Source: Rhodothermia bacterium (GTDB lineage Bacteria > Bacteroidota > Rhodothermia > Rhodothermales > JABDKH01). From it: DNA of 6,589 nucleotides. The notes under the pieces were generated by a model that was given only the letters and a program-made list of their open reading frames with translations, was not told where the DNA came from and made no database searches. This document shows positions 1-6,387 of this stretch, in pieces; the stretch's first letter is position 1, and every line of letters begins with the position of its first letter. The stretch covers positions 1-6,589 of the forward strand of contig JAUIJQ010000190.1 in the NCBI GenBank assembly GCA_030431165.1, written 5' to 3'. A program made the position numbers and the translations under genes.

Positions 1-12
1 AATCGTTCATGC

Positions 13-18
13 GAGGAG
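13..18 (+). promoter_or_regulatory. Ribosome binding site of the malic enzyme gene
   Basis: GAGGAG ends four bases before the ATG at 23. It supports 23 as the start, although the spacing is slightly short. No promoter can be seen because the window begins only 12 bases upstream. Confidence 0.6.
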
Positions 19-22
19 TGCC

Positions 23-1702
23 ATGTCCATCGAGACGGTTGATCACGATCGCCATCACGACGCTCACAGTACCGACGCGCGGCTTCAGCGTGGCGTTCGC
101 CTGCTTCACGACCCACTGCGAAACAAAGGAACCGCATTTACCGCGTCAGAGCGAAGCACACTTGGGCTCAACGGACTGCTTCCTCCGCGCGTCCACACGA
201 TGCGTGAGCAGGTACTCCGGGTCCTTGGTAATCTGGAGAGCAAGAATTCCGACCTGGAGCGATACATTTTTCTAGCCGGCCTCCAGGACCGCAACGAGAC
301 CTTGTTCTATCGTGTGGTCACCGAGAACCTCGGCGATCTCATGCCCGTGATCTATACGCCTACTGTTGGCGAGGCCTGTCAGCGCTACGGCGAGATCTTC
401 CGCAGACCGCGGGGCGTGTTTGTGTCAGCCGATGATCGCGGAAACATAGCATCCGTACTCGGTAATTGGCCCCATCGCGACGTGCGGATTATTGTCGTAA
501 CTGACGGAGAACGCATTCTCGGACTTGGCGACCTGGGCGCAAACGGAATGGGAATACCGGTTGGCAAGCTCGCGCTGTACTCGGCGTGTGCAGGGATTCA
601 TCCGTCACAATGTCTTCCTGTAACGCTTGATGTCGGGACCGATAATGCCACGTTGCTGAAGGATCCGCTCTATGTCGGCCTCAAGCAGAATAGACTTCGG
701 GGGAAAGATTATGACGACTTGCTTGATGAGTTCATGGCGGCCGTCCACACGCAATTCCCCCACGCGGTAATTCAACTCGAGGATTTTGCAAACAAGAACG
801 CGTTTCGGCTGCTGCACAAATACCAGAACCATTACGCACTGTTCGACGATGACATTCAGGGCACGGGCTCTGTGGTACTTGCGGGCCTGTACGCGGCGAT
901 GCGTTTGACTGGCGGATCGCTGGCCGACCAGCGATTCCTGTTCCTAGGTGCTGGTGAGGCCGGCATCGGCATTGCCGACCTGATCGTTGCGTCCCTTGTC
1001 GCTGACGGGATGCCCGAGCGTGAAGCACGTCGGCGCTGCTGGTTCGTCGATTCGACTGGTCTTGTCGTCGCGGCCCGCCCAAACCTGGCTGAGCACAAGC
1101 GCCCGTACGCGCATGAGCACACGTTCATCAAAGATCTGGAAGCGGCTGTTGAAGCGCTAAAACCGACTGGACTTATCGGCGTCTCGGGTGTGCCCGGCTC
1201 CTTCTCGAGTAGAATCCTGAGACAAATGGCGCGCGCAAACGATCGCCCCATCGTGTTTGCTTTATCGAATCCGACATCCAAATCTGAATGCACCGCGCAA
1301 CAGGCGTACGCAGAGACCGACGGACGCGCCGTGTTCGCGAGCGGCAGTCCGTTTGCACCCGTTGATATTGCCGGCCACACGTTTGTCCCCGGTCAGGCGA
1401 ACAATGCCTACATCTTCCCTGGTGTTGGACTCGGTGCGATCATATCTGACTCGAGTCGCGTCACGGATGACATGTTCTTCCTCGCGGCGCGCGAGCTCGC
1501 AAGCCTGGTGACGGAACGGGACCTCGAACTTGGGCGCCTGTACCCCGCACTCTCGAACATCCGTTCAGTATCCGCGCACATCGCCGAAGTCGTCGCTGAC
1601 TACGCGTTCGAAAAAGGATTCGCGCGTATTCCACGACCGGGGGATCTTACAGAAACAATCGAGGAGTTCATGTTCGAGCCCGTGTATCAGTCGTACTTGT
1701 AG
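23..1702 (+). CDS. maeA: Malic enzyme, NAD-type (oxaloacetate-decarboxylating)
   Basis: This cytosolic enzyme oxidatively decarboxylates L-malate to pyruvate and CO2 with reduction of NAD(P). The 559 residues match the long malic enzyme class (E. coli MaeA and animal enzymes, about 550-580 aa), not the short or MaeB-type forms. The N-terminal malic domain covers roughly residues 65-270. It includes the substrate loop PVIYTPTVGEACQ with Tyr111 as expected catalytic acid, and GDLGANGMGIPVGK with Lys182 as expected general base. The metal ligands are present as Glu253 and Asp254 (QLEDF) and Asp277 (FDDDIQGT). The NAD-binding domain follows, with FLGAGEAGIG at 307-316, then ALSNPTSKSEC at 413-423, FASGSPF at 438-444 and PGQANNAYIFPG at 456-467. 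All key residues are in place, so it should be active. NAD is preferred by analogy with MaeA, but the cofactor cannot be proved by eye. The ATG at 23 has a GAGGAG site. The first 20 or so residues are His/Asp-rich and unlike the family core. It stands alone: the next gene has its own promoter and riboswitch. Confidence 0.95.
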   Translation: MSIETVDHDRHHDAHSTDARLQRGVRLLHDPLRNKGTAFTASERSTLGLNGLLPPRVHTMREQVLRVLGNLESKNSDLERYIFLAGLQDRNETLFYRVVTENLGDLMPVIYTPTVGEACQRYGEIFRRPRGVFVSADDRGNIASVLGNWPHRDVRIIVVTDGERILGLGDLGANGMGIPVGKLALYSACAGIHPSQCLPVTLDVGTDNATLLKDPLYVGLKQNRLRGKDYDDLLDEFMAAVHTQFPHAVIQLEDFANKNAFRLLHKYQNHYALFDDDIQGTGSVVLAGLYAAMRLTGGSLADQRFLFLGAGEAGIGIADLIVASLVADGMPEREARRRCWFVDSTGLVVAARPNLAEHKRPYAHEHTFIKDLEAAVEALKPTGLIGVSGVPGSFSSRILRQMARANDRPIVFALSNPTSKSECTAQQAYAETDGRAVFASGSPFAPVDIAGHTFVPGQANNAYIFPGVGLGAIISDSSRVTDDMFFLAARELASLVTERDLELGRLYPALSNIRSVSAHIAEVVADYAFEKGFARIPRPGDLTETIEEFMFEPVYQSYL

Positions 1703-1728
1703 AAAGATTCCCAAAAAGAAAAGCGCTT

Positions 1729-1746
1729 CCGGATGCTACAATCCGG
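1729..1746 (+). terminator. Weak hairpin after malic enzyme, possible terminator
   Basis: CCGGAT (1729-1734) pairs perfectly with ATCCGG (1741-1746) around a six-base loop, 26 bases after the malic enzyme stop. No T-run follows it on the + strand, so it is not a canonical intrinsic terminator for the gene. On the minus strand the hairpin is followed by the palindrome AAGCGCTT and then a T-rich run (complement of 1711-1722), which looks more like a terminator for leftward transcription. No leftward gene is visible here. It may be a Rho-dependent or 3'-end-protecting structure, or chance. Confidence 0.3.
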
Positions 1747-1765
1747 GTAGAGACGTGTCCGGGTG

Positions 1766-1795
1766 TTGACAAGTCGCGACGCAAAGGCGTATCCT
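1766..1795 (+). promoter_or_regulatory. Probable sigma70-type promoter of the methionine operon
   Basis: A perfect -35 box TTGACA (1766-1771) lies 18 bases upstream of TATCCT (1790-1795), which matches the -10 consensus at four of six positions. It sits directly before the riboswitch aptamer, where the operon promoter is expected. A start about seven bases after the -10 box (near 1802) would fall inside the outer half of the predicted P1 stem. The real start may therefore be slightly earlier, or only the inner part of P1 is transcribed. Confidence 0.5.
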
Positions 1796-1918
1796 CGTGC
1801 CAGCATCAAGAGCTCGGGACGCCTCAATAACAATTTGAACTCCCGGGCGGCAACCGATCACCGGTCTTCCAGAGAGGAGCCACGTGACGCGGTGCCGAGG
1901 CAAGGCCTGATGGCCACG
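1796..1918 (+). promoter_or_regulatory. SAM riboswitch aptamer (SAM-I/SAM-IV superfamily)
   Basis: This cis-acting RNA should bind S-adenosylmethionine and lower expression of the downstream operon. The conserved SAM-I elements occur in order. P1 is formed by CGTG and CATC (1796-1799, 1804-1807) with GATG and CACG (1909-1912, 1915-1918). The J1/2 sequence AAGAG is at 1808-1812. P2 is CTCGGGA (1813-1819) with TCCCGGG (1841-1847), and its apical part can extend with TCAA/TTGA (1824-1827, 1835-1838). The hallmark CGGCAACC is at 1848-1855. P3 is ACCG plus TCAC (1853-1856, 1858-1861) with GTGA plus CGGT (1884-1887, 1890-1893). The hallmark GGTGC (1891-1895) leads into P4, GCC/GGC (1894-1896, 1904-1906). 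The P3 arm has an apical TCC/GGA stem. P2 and its loop do not follow the textbook SAM-I sequence, and I could not place the pseudoknot, so SAM-I versus a SAM-I/IV variant is left open. The methionine genes immediately downstream support the call. Confidence 0.85.
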
Positions 1919-2031
1919 ATGTGATCCGGACCGTATGGGATCGGATAAATCGAGTTGGACAGCTCTTCTGTCTGCCCAACGTTGTCGCTTCTGGTGCACC
2001 ACTATTTGTTCAAGCACCAGACGACCCGATC
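1919..2031 (+). promoter_or_regulatory. Leader / likely expression platform between aptamer and first ATG
   Basis: These 113 bases separate the aptamer from the preferred start of the first operon gene. Three local structures can be drawn: ATCCG/CGGAT (1924-1928 with 1942-1946); an interrupted stem GTTGG+ACAG with CTGT+CCAAC between about 1954 and 1982; and a perfect eight-pair stem TCTGGTGC/GCACCAGA (1990-1997 with 2014-2021) ending ten bases before the ATG at 2032. The last region also contains the palindrome TGGTGCACCA (1992-2001), an alternative fold. None is followed by a T-run, so control by intrinsic termination is not obvious. A translational or Rho-linked mechanism would fit better. 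Just upstream, GGCC-TGAT-GGCC (1904-1915) could fold against P1 and P4 and act as the switching element. The pairings are seen; the role is inferred. Confidence 0.45.
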
Positions 2032-3249
2032 ATGGCCTCCCTCCCATCGGCGGATCACCCGCGGCTCCAGACCCGCGCCATCCACGCCAGCGTTGACAGA
2101 GACGCACCGTTCGGCAGCGTTACTACGCCACTAATCCAGTCGACAACATTTCGACAGTCGGCGATTGGAGACGACGCGGCACACACCTACTCGCGTGCAA
2201 GCAATCCGACCGTCGCAGCGCTTGAAGCTGCGTTGGCCGCATTCGAGGGCCTGCCGTACGCCCTTGCTTTCTCGACCGGTATGTCAGCGATCACGACGCT
2301 GTTGCTGGGCACGCTCCGCAGTGGCGATCATGTCGTCTGCGGCAACGTTGTGTACGGTGGTACCTATCGGCTGCTTGACCAGATACTGAGACAGTTCGGT
2401 GTTGCGACCACGTTTGTTGACGCTTCCGATGCTGAGGCTGTACGAGCGGCGCTGCGACCCAACACCCGGCACGTCATCGTCGAGACGCCGGCGAATCCGA
2501 CGCTCGACGTCTGTGACGTTGCCGCCCTGGCCGACGTGACAAGGGACACCGACACGTTGCTCGTTGTTGACAACACGTTTCTAACCGCGGCCCTGCAAGA
2601 TGTCGGCGCACTCGGCGCTGACGTGGTCGTGTACTCCACGACCAAGTACATCGAGGGCCACAACGCAACTGTCGGCGGTGCTGTACTGTGCAAAGATGAG
2701 GTGCTGCACAATCGGCTGGACTTCATCCGCAAATCACTCGGAACGATTCAGTCACCGCAAAACGCATGGCTGACCATCCGCGGACTGAAGACACTCCCCT
2801 TGCGAATGGAACGCCATTCCGAGAATGCACTCCTCGTTGCCCAGTGGCTTGAGTCACGCGATGAGGTCGCATCAGTGTCGTATCCGTTCCTCAAATCATC
2901 GGCAGGCTATGCTACAGCGATCAGGCAGCAGCGCGCCGGTGGCGGTATGATCGCATTCGAATTGAAGTCGGGTTTCGACGGCGCTGTCACGTTCTGTCGT
3001 TCGCTTCAATGTGCCATTCTCGCAGAAAACCTTGGCGCGGTCGAATCGATCGTGACGCACCCCGCAAGCATGACGCATGCGGATGTCGATCCAGCAGAAC
3101 GGGAGCGAACCGGAATTACCGACGGCCTTATCCGCGTGTCGATCGGGCTTGAAGATCCTGCCGATCTGATTCAGGACTTTGATCAGGCGATTCAGCGTGC
3201 AAAGCGATCAAGCGTTTCGACCAAGCCGGCAACGGAGGTGGTATCGTGA
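2032..3249 (+). CDS. Trans-sulfuration PLP enzyme: cystathionine gamma-synthase or O-acylhomoserine sulfhydrylase
   Basis: A 405-residue cytosolic enzyme of the Cys/Met metabolism PLP family (fold type I). It probably replaces the acyl group of O-acylhomoserine with cysteine (giving cystathionine) or with sulfide (giving homocysteine). Seen in order: SVTTPLIQSTTF (29-40); YSRASNPT (53-60), whose Tyr and Arg grip the neighbouring subunit's PLP phosphate; VYGGTY (107-112) with the ring-stacking Tyr108; VETPANPTLDV (150-160); VVDNTF (178-183) with Asp180 for the pyridine nitrogen; and STTKYIEGH (202-210) with the Schiff-base Lys205. The C-terminal block has VESIVTHPASMTHA (337-350) and LIRVSIGLED. 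Length and motifs do not separate MetB from MetZ or gamma-lyase. A cystathionine beta-lyase-like gene in the same operon favours the cystathionine route. The frame is open back to a GTG at 1921, but the extra 37 residues resemble no family N-terminus, so ATG 2032 is preferred even though no Shine-Dalgarno precedes it. It is the first gene after the SAM riboswitch, and its stop overlaps the next start (GTGA). Confidence 0.9.
   Translation: MASLPSADHPRLQTRAIHASVDRDAPFGSVTTPLIQSTTFRQSAIGDDAAHTYSRASNPTVAALEAALAAFEGLPYALAFSTGMSAITTLLLGTLRSGDHVVCGNVVYGGTYRLLDQILRQFGVATTFVDASDAEAVRAALRPNTRHVIVETPANPTLDVCDVAALADVTRDTDTLLVVDNTFLTAALQDVGALGADVVVYSTTKYIEGHNATVGGAVLCKDEVLHNRLDFIRKSLGTIQSPQNAWLTIRGLKTLPLRMERHSENALLVAQWLESRDEVASVSYPFLKSSAGYATAIRQQRAGGGMIAFELKSGFDGAVTFCRSLQCAILAENLGAVESIVTHPASMTHADVDPAERERTGITDGLIRVSIGLEDPADLIQDFDQAIQRAKRSSVSTKPATEVVS
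3234..3239 (+). promoter_or_regulatory. Ribosome binding site deciding a GTG start
   Basis: GGAGGT lies six bases before the GTG at 3246, inside the end of the preceding gene. It is a near-perfect Shine-Dalgarno and is the main reason to accept the GTG start of the kinase-dehydrogenase gene. Confidence 0.85.
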
Positions 3250-4925
3250 GTCTTGCTGACCGGATCATCGTTCTGAAGTTTGGCGGCTCGGTGCTCGACG
3301 GACCTGCCGGATGTCGAGCGGCTGTTCATGAGATTTACCGCTACGTTTGCGAAGGCTATCGTGTCGTTGCGGTAACGTCTGCGTTTCGCGGCGAAACCGA
3401 CGCGCTTTTCTCGCTCGCCCGAGCGGTAAGCAGTGAACCCCACAGTGACGCTACGGCGGCGCTCGTACGCACGGGGGAACTGCGCTCTGCCGCTGCGCTT
3501 GTCATCGCGTGTGACGCCGCTGGCCTGCGGGCCGCGCTGGTCGAACCACATCAGGTGAAACTGAAAGCGACGGGCGATTCACTCGACGCTGATCCCGTCT
3601 CTGTCGACGCCGACGCAATTCGCGAAGCGCTTCGGTCTGTTTCGGTCGCTGTAGTTCCTGGGTATCACGGCTACGGTGACGACGGGAAACCACGCCTGCT
3701 CGGTCGCGGCGGAACCGACCTGACCGCGCTTTTTCTCGCAAACGCGCTTGACGCCGAGTGCACGTTGGTCAAAGACGTCGATGCGTGGTACGACAACGGC
3801 ACGCCACTGCGGTCGCTGCATCTCGACGACGCGGCGAAGCGGCGCGACACCGTTGTGCAGGAAAAGGCCGCCTCGTACGCTGCAATAAACCGCGTGCCCT
3901 TTGCCGTCGCACGCCTCGGTGATGGCACCGGAGCGGGTACCGCCGTTGGGCTGGAAGCTACAGCGTACGCCGGGAAGCGCCACCGTAGCCGTCGCCAGAA
4001 ACACCTACGTGTTGCGTTTGCCGGCGTCGGCGTTGTGGGTTCCGGTGCATGGTACCACCTCAGCGAGGCATCCGCTGATTTTAAGGTTGTCGGCGGACTT
4101 GTACGCGACGTGGATCGACCGCGCGATAACTGGATCCCTCGCGAGCTGCTGGTATCCAGCCCCGGTGAACTTCCTCCCCATGATTTGCTCGTTGAAGCGT
4201 TCACGACGGCAGTCGATGCATATCCGGTCGTAAAGGCTGCGTTGTTGCAGGGCGTTTCGGTCGTGACGGCAAACAAGGCCCTCATCGCAACGCACGGTGA
4301 GGAGTTGCTACGCATTGCGGATAGCTCCAGCGCGCTGCTGCGTTACTCAGCGGCGGTCGGCGGAAGTTGTCCCGTGATTGAGTTCGCATCGTCGCTTGTC
4401 GCCGAAACCGAGATCGTAAGCGTGCGCGCCATCCTGAACGCAACATCCAACTTTGTCTTAGGCGAGATCGCCAACGGACAGCCCCTGGAGGTTGCCGTCC
4501 GCACGGCGCAGGAGCAGGGGTATGCCGAAGCTGACCCATCATCTGACTTAAGTGGACTCGATGCGGCGTATAAGCTAGTCATCCTCATCCACTCGTTGAC
4601 CGGGCAGTGGATTGACGTCAATGCGATAAGCCGCGAAGACCTGCGCGACCTGTCGAATACGGCGACAACCGGAAACGTAAAACAGGTTGCAACTGTGGTC
4701 TTGCCCGCCGACGCGTCGGTTAGACTCGATGTTGTGGAAGACGATGATCCATTGAGCAGTATTGCCGGTAACTGGAACGCCGTAGTCGTTGAGACTGCGG
4801 ACGGTCGTCGAAGTATCGTAGGCCGCGGCGCCGGTCGCTGGCCAACCGCGGAATCTGTCGTTGCGGATTGTTTCAATATCAGGCGCAGCATATCACAAAG
4901 CGTAGCGCTGGCGGAGGCCTGTTGA
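3246..4925 (+). CDS. Bifunctional aspartate kinase / homoserine dehydrogenase without ACT domains
   Basis: A 559-residue cytosolic fusion catalysing the first and third steps from aspartate to homoserine. The N-terminal kinase (about 5-235) shows VLKFGGSVL (9-17), VTSAFRGETDAL (43-54, like SAxxGxTD), TGELRSAAAL (76-85), VVPGYHGYGDDG (136-147) and LLGRGGTDLTALFLANAL (151-168), all aspartokinase marks. The usual TDVDGVYTADPR is altered to KDVDAWYDNGTP (176-187). A basic linker (243-253) leads to the dehydrogenase: the nucleotide fold GVGVVG (260-265), VTANKAL (340-346) with Lys344, SAAVGGSCPVI (368-378) and GYAEADPSSDLSGLDAAYK (425-443). Glu428, Asp434, Asp439 and Lys443 have the spacing of the catalytic and substrate-binding set in yeast homoserine dehydrogenase. 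The dimerization part ends with GRGAGRWPTAESVVADC (526-542). E. coli ThrA and MetL are about 810-820 aa, with two ACT-type regulatory domains between the halves. Those are missing here, as is any C-terminal ACT domain, so feedback by threonine or methionine at this enzyme is unlikely. The GTG start follows GGAGGT and overlaps the upstream stop. Confidence 0.9.
   Translation: MSLADRIIVLKFGGSVLDGPAGCRAAVHEIYRYVCEGYRVVAVTSAFRGETDALFSLARAVSSEPHSDATAALVRTGELRSAAALVIACDAAGLRAALVEPHQVKLKATGDSLDADPVSVDADAIREALRSVSVAVVPGYHGYGDDGKPRLLGRGGTDLTALFLANALDAECTLVKDVDAWYDNGTPLRSLHLDDAAKRRDTVVQEKAASYAAINRVPFAVARLGDGTGAGTAVGLEATAYAGKRHRSRRQKHLRVAFAGVGVVGSGAWYHLSEASADFKVVGGLVRDVDRPRDNWIPRELLVSSPGELPPHDLLVEAFTTAVDAYPVVKAALLQGVSVVTANKALIATHGEELLRIADSSSALLRYSAAVGGSCPVIEFASSLVAETEIVSVRAILNATSNFVLGEIANGQPLEVAVRTAQEQGYAEADPSSDLSGLDAAYKLVILIHSLTGQWIDVNAISREDLRDLSNTATTGNVKQVATVVLPADASVRLDVVEDDDPLSSIAGNWNAVVVETADGRRSIVGRGAGRWPTAESVVADCFNIRRSISQSVALAEAC
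4913..4917 (+). promoter_or_regulatory. Ribosome binding site of the cystathionine beta-lyase-like gene
   Basis: GGAGG is seven bases before the ATG at 4925, which overlaps the upstream TGA as TGATG. It sets the start at 4925, not at the earlier in-frame ATG at 4868. The earlier start would add 19 residues with no family resemblance and would overlap the upstream gene by 58 bases. Confidence 0.85.
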
Positions 4926-6040
4926 TGCGTCCAGAAACGTTTCTAGTCCACCCGCCGCGTACAGATGGCGAGGTGACTGGCTCCTCAAGCACGCCGATTT
5001 ATCAATCCGCTACGTTTGCGATTGACGAGGGCTCTCGATGGGACTATAGTCGATCCGGAAATCCGACCCGGGAAGTCCTGGAGACGCAACTCGCCCGCCT
5101 TGACAATGCACGCTTTGCCTTGGCATTCAACAGTGGCGTCGCGGCCTTGGCGGCGGTATTCAGGCTTGTTCCGCGCGGCGGCACAATTGCGTGTGCCTCT
5201 GATGTGTATGGTGGCACGTTCAGGCTGCTTGATCTCCTGGCGCCGGACCACGATTGGCGCGTCGAATATGTCGCGATCAATGACGATGACGCGGTTGCAA
5301 AGCTTGAGGATCTCAAACCCGATCTTCTTTTTGTCGAGACACCGTCAAATCCGAAGCTTATCGGGTCTTCGATTACAGAGCTGAGAGCGGCGGTTGGCCG
5401 GGATACGACTTTGGTCGTCGACCACTCCATGTTGTCTCCGCTGGTGTTTCAGCCACTTGACCAAGGTGCTGATGTAGCGGTCCAGTCGGGTACAAAGCTA
5501 CTGGGTGGCCACGGTGACTTAACGGCCGGCGTTGTTACGACGTCGCGTGACCAGATAGCGAAGACACTTCGTTTTCGGCAAAACGCGGAAGGCACTGCCC
5601 TGCCACCTTTTGACAGTTGGCTTCTCATTCGCGGGCTTGAGACGCTACCCCTGAGGCTTGAGCGGCAACTCGCGAACACGCGAGCTCTCGTCGACCTCTT
5701 GCACGCACACGAGGCAGTAAGTCGAGTGTACTATCCTGATGAACAGAGCCAACAAGGCCCGGTTGTGAGCTTTACAACGGGCGATTTTGCGGCGTCGAAG
5801 TTGGTCGTTCGCGACACGCGACTTTTCCGAACGACCGTCAGCTTTGGGAGCGTCTTTTCCAGCATCAGTTTGCCGTGTGAGATGTCCCACGCCTCAGTCC
5901 CCGCGCAGCTTCGCGATGTATCTGACGTCCCGGCTGACCTTGTGAGGCTTGCTGTCGGCGTCGAGTCGATTGACGACCTGGCCCGGGACCTGCTCGGAGC
6001 CCTGGACGCTGTGGCTGCACAACTTGTGGCAAGTTCATGA
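4925..6040 (+). CDS. metC: Cystathionine beta-lyase-like PLP enzyme
   Basis: A 371-residue second member of the Cys/Met PLP family, expected to cleave cystathionine to homocysteine, pyruvate and ammonia. Seen in order: SSTPIYQSATF (21-31), WDYSRSGNPTRE (39-50) with the phosphate-contacting Tyr41 and Arg43, DVYGGTFRLLDLL (93-105) with Tyr95, VETPSNPKL (137-145), VVDHSMLSP (164-172) with Asp166, and QSGTKLLGGHGDLTAGV (187-203) with Schiff-base Lys191. VDxSxLSP with GHxDLxAG resembles the lyase branch more than sulfhydrylases. SFGSVFSSISLP (306-317), MSHASVP (320-326) and LVRLAVGVES (339-348) complete the C-terminal domain. It is shorter than its operon partner: the loop after VYYP (268-271), usually holding a Pro-Gly-His stretch and a QxxGxGGMxSF block, is reduced to about ten residues before VVSFTTGDF. 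His167 replaces the usual Asn after the conserved Asp. Catalytic residues are kept, so it is probably active, but cystathionine gamma-lyase or another beta/gamma-eliminase remains possible. It overlaps both neighbours (TGATG and ATGA). Confidence 0.85.
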   Translation: MRPETFLVHPPRTDGEVTGSSSTPIYQSATFAIDEGSRWDYSRSGNPTREVLETQLARLDNARFALAFNSGVAALAAVFRLVPRGGTIACASDVYGGTFRLLDLLAPDHDWRVEYVAINDDDAVAKLEDLKPDLLFVETPSNPKLIGSSITELRAAVGRDTTLVVDHSMLSPLVFQPLDQGADVAVQSGTKLLGGHGDLTAGVVTTSRDQIAKTLRFRQNAEGTALPPFDSWLLIRGLETLPLRLERQLANTRALVDLLHAHEAVSRVYYPDEQSQQGPVVSFTTGDFAASKLVVRDTRLFRTTVSFGSVFSSISLPCEMSHASVPAQLRDVSDVPADLVRLAVGVESIDDLARDLLGALDAVAAQLVASS

Positions 6041-6387
6041 GTCTCGACGACTGCCGTGCCCGCGAGGAACTGAATGTCGCTGTTGTTGGCGCCACCGGCC
6101 TTGTCGGGCGCGAACTGATCGCCTTGCTTGCGGAGCGCAGTTGGCCGATCGCGACGTTATCGACGTTCGCAAGAGTCCAAAGTCACGTTTCGATCAGCGG
6201 GGAGACGTATGCGGTGCAGCCGCTGGACCTTCAGCGCCTGAGAGGGCACGACGTGGTCTTTCTAGCCGGCACGGGTGAGCTGGCGCGCCGGGTAGTCCCG
6301 TCGTGTGGTTCCGACCAGCTTGTGATCGACAACTCTTCGGCTTTTCGTATGGACCCATCTGTACCGCTTGTAATCCCCGAGGTCAAC
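6037..6387 (+). pseudogene. asd: Aspartate-semialdehyde dehydrogenase, N-terminal fragment broken by a junction
   Basis: The intact enzyme reduces aspartyl phosphate to aspartate semialdehyde, the step between the two activities of the upstream fusion. The ATG overlaps the previous stop (ATGA), implying translational coupling; no strong Shine-Dalgarno is seen. Family features are clear for 117 residues: the NADP-binding VAVVGATGLVGRE (14-26), DVVFLAGTGELA (72-83), and IDNSSAFRMDPSVPLVIPEV (97-116) ending in Asn117. A normal protein of about 330-370 residues would soon reach the catalytic Cys motif (NPNCST type). Instead the frame enters unrelated sequence that is the complement of a response regulator gene and stops at TGA 6568-6570 after 60 meaningless residues. 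The catalytic Cys, the active-site His and the dimerization domain are all absent, so no activity is possible from this copy. It is either a true truncation or a chimeric join in the data; the preserved reading frame and operon position suggest the source genome carries a full gene. Confidence 0.85.

Noticed and set aside
856..1380. 174-residue minus-strand open frame inside the malic enzyme gene
   Set aside because: It lies opposite a fully conserved coding region, has Ser/Arg/Pro-rich low-complexity composition and shows no family motifs; it is a GC-driven shadow.
1711..1746. Intrinsic terminator for a leftward transcript (hairpin followed by T-rich run on the minus strand)
   Set aside because: No leftward gene ends here. 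The open minus-strand frames over 1736-2017 have no recognisable family and cover the riboswitch, so they look like shadows.
1910..1924. Four-codon upstream ORF (ATG GCC ACG ATG TGA) at the 3' edge of the aptamer, with GAGG upstream
   Set aside because: It is built from the conserved P1 3' strand, and such a short ORF is likely by chance. Nothing else supports translation there.
3671..4315. 214-residue minus-strand open frame opposite the kinase-dehydrogenase gene
   Set aside because: Its composition is shadow-like (Ser/Arg/Pro-rich) with no motif or ribosome binding site, and the + strand frame is unmistakably conserved.
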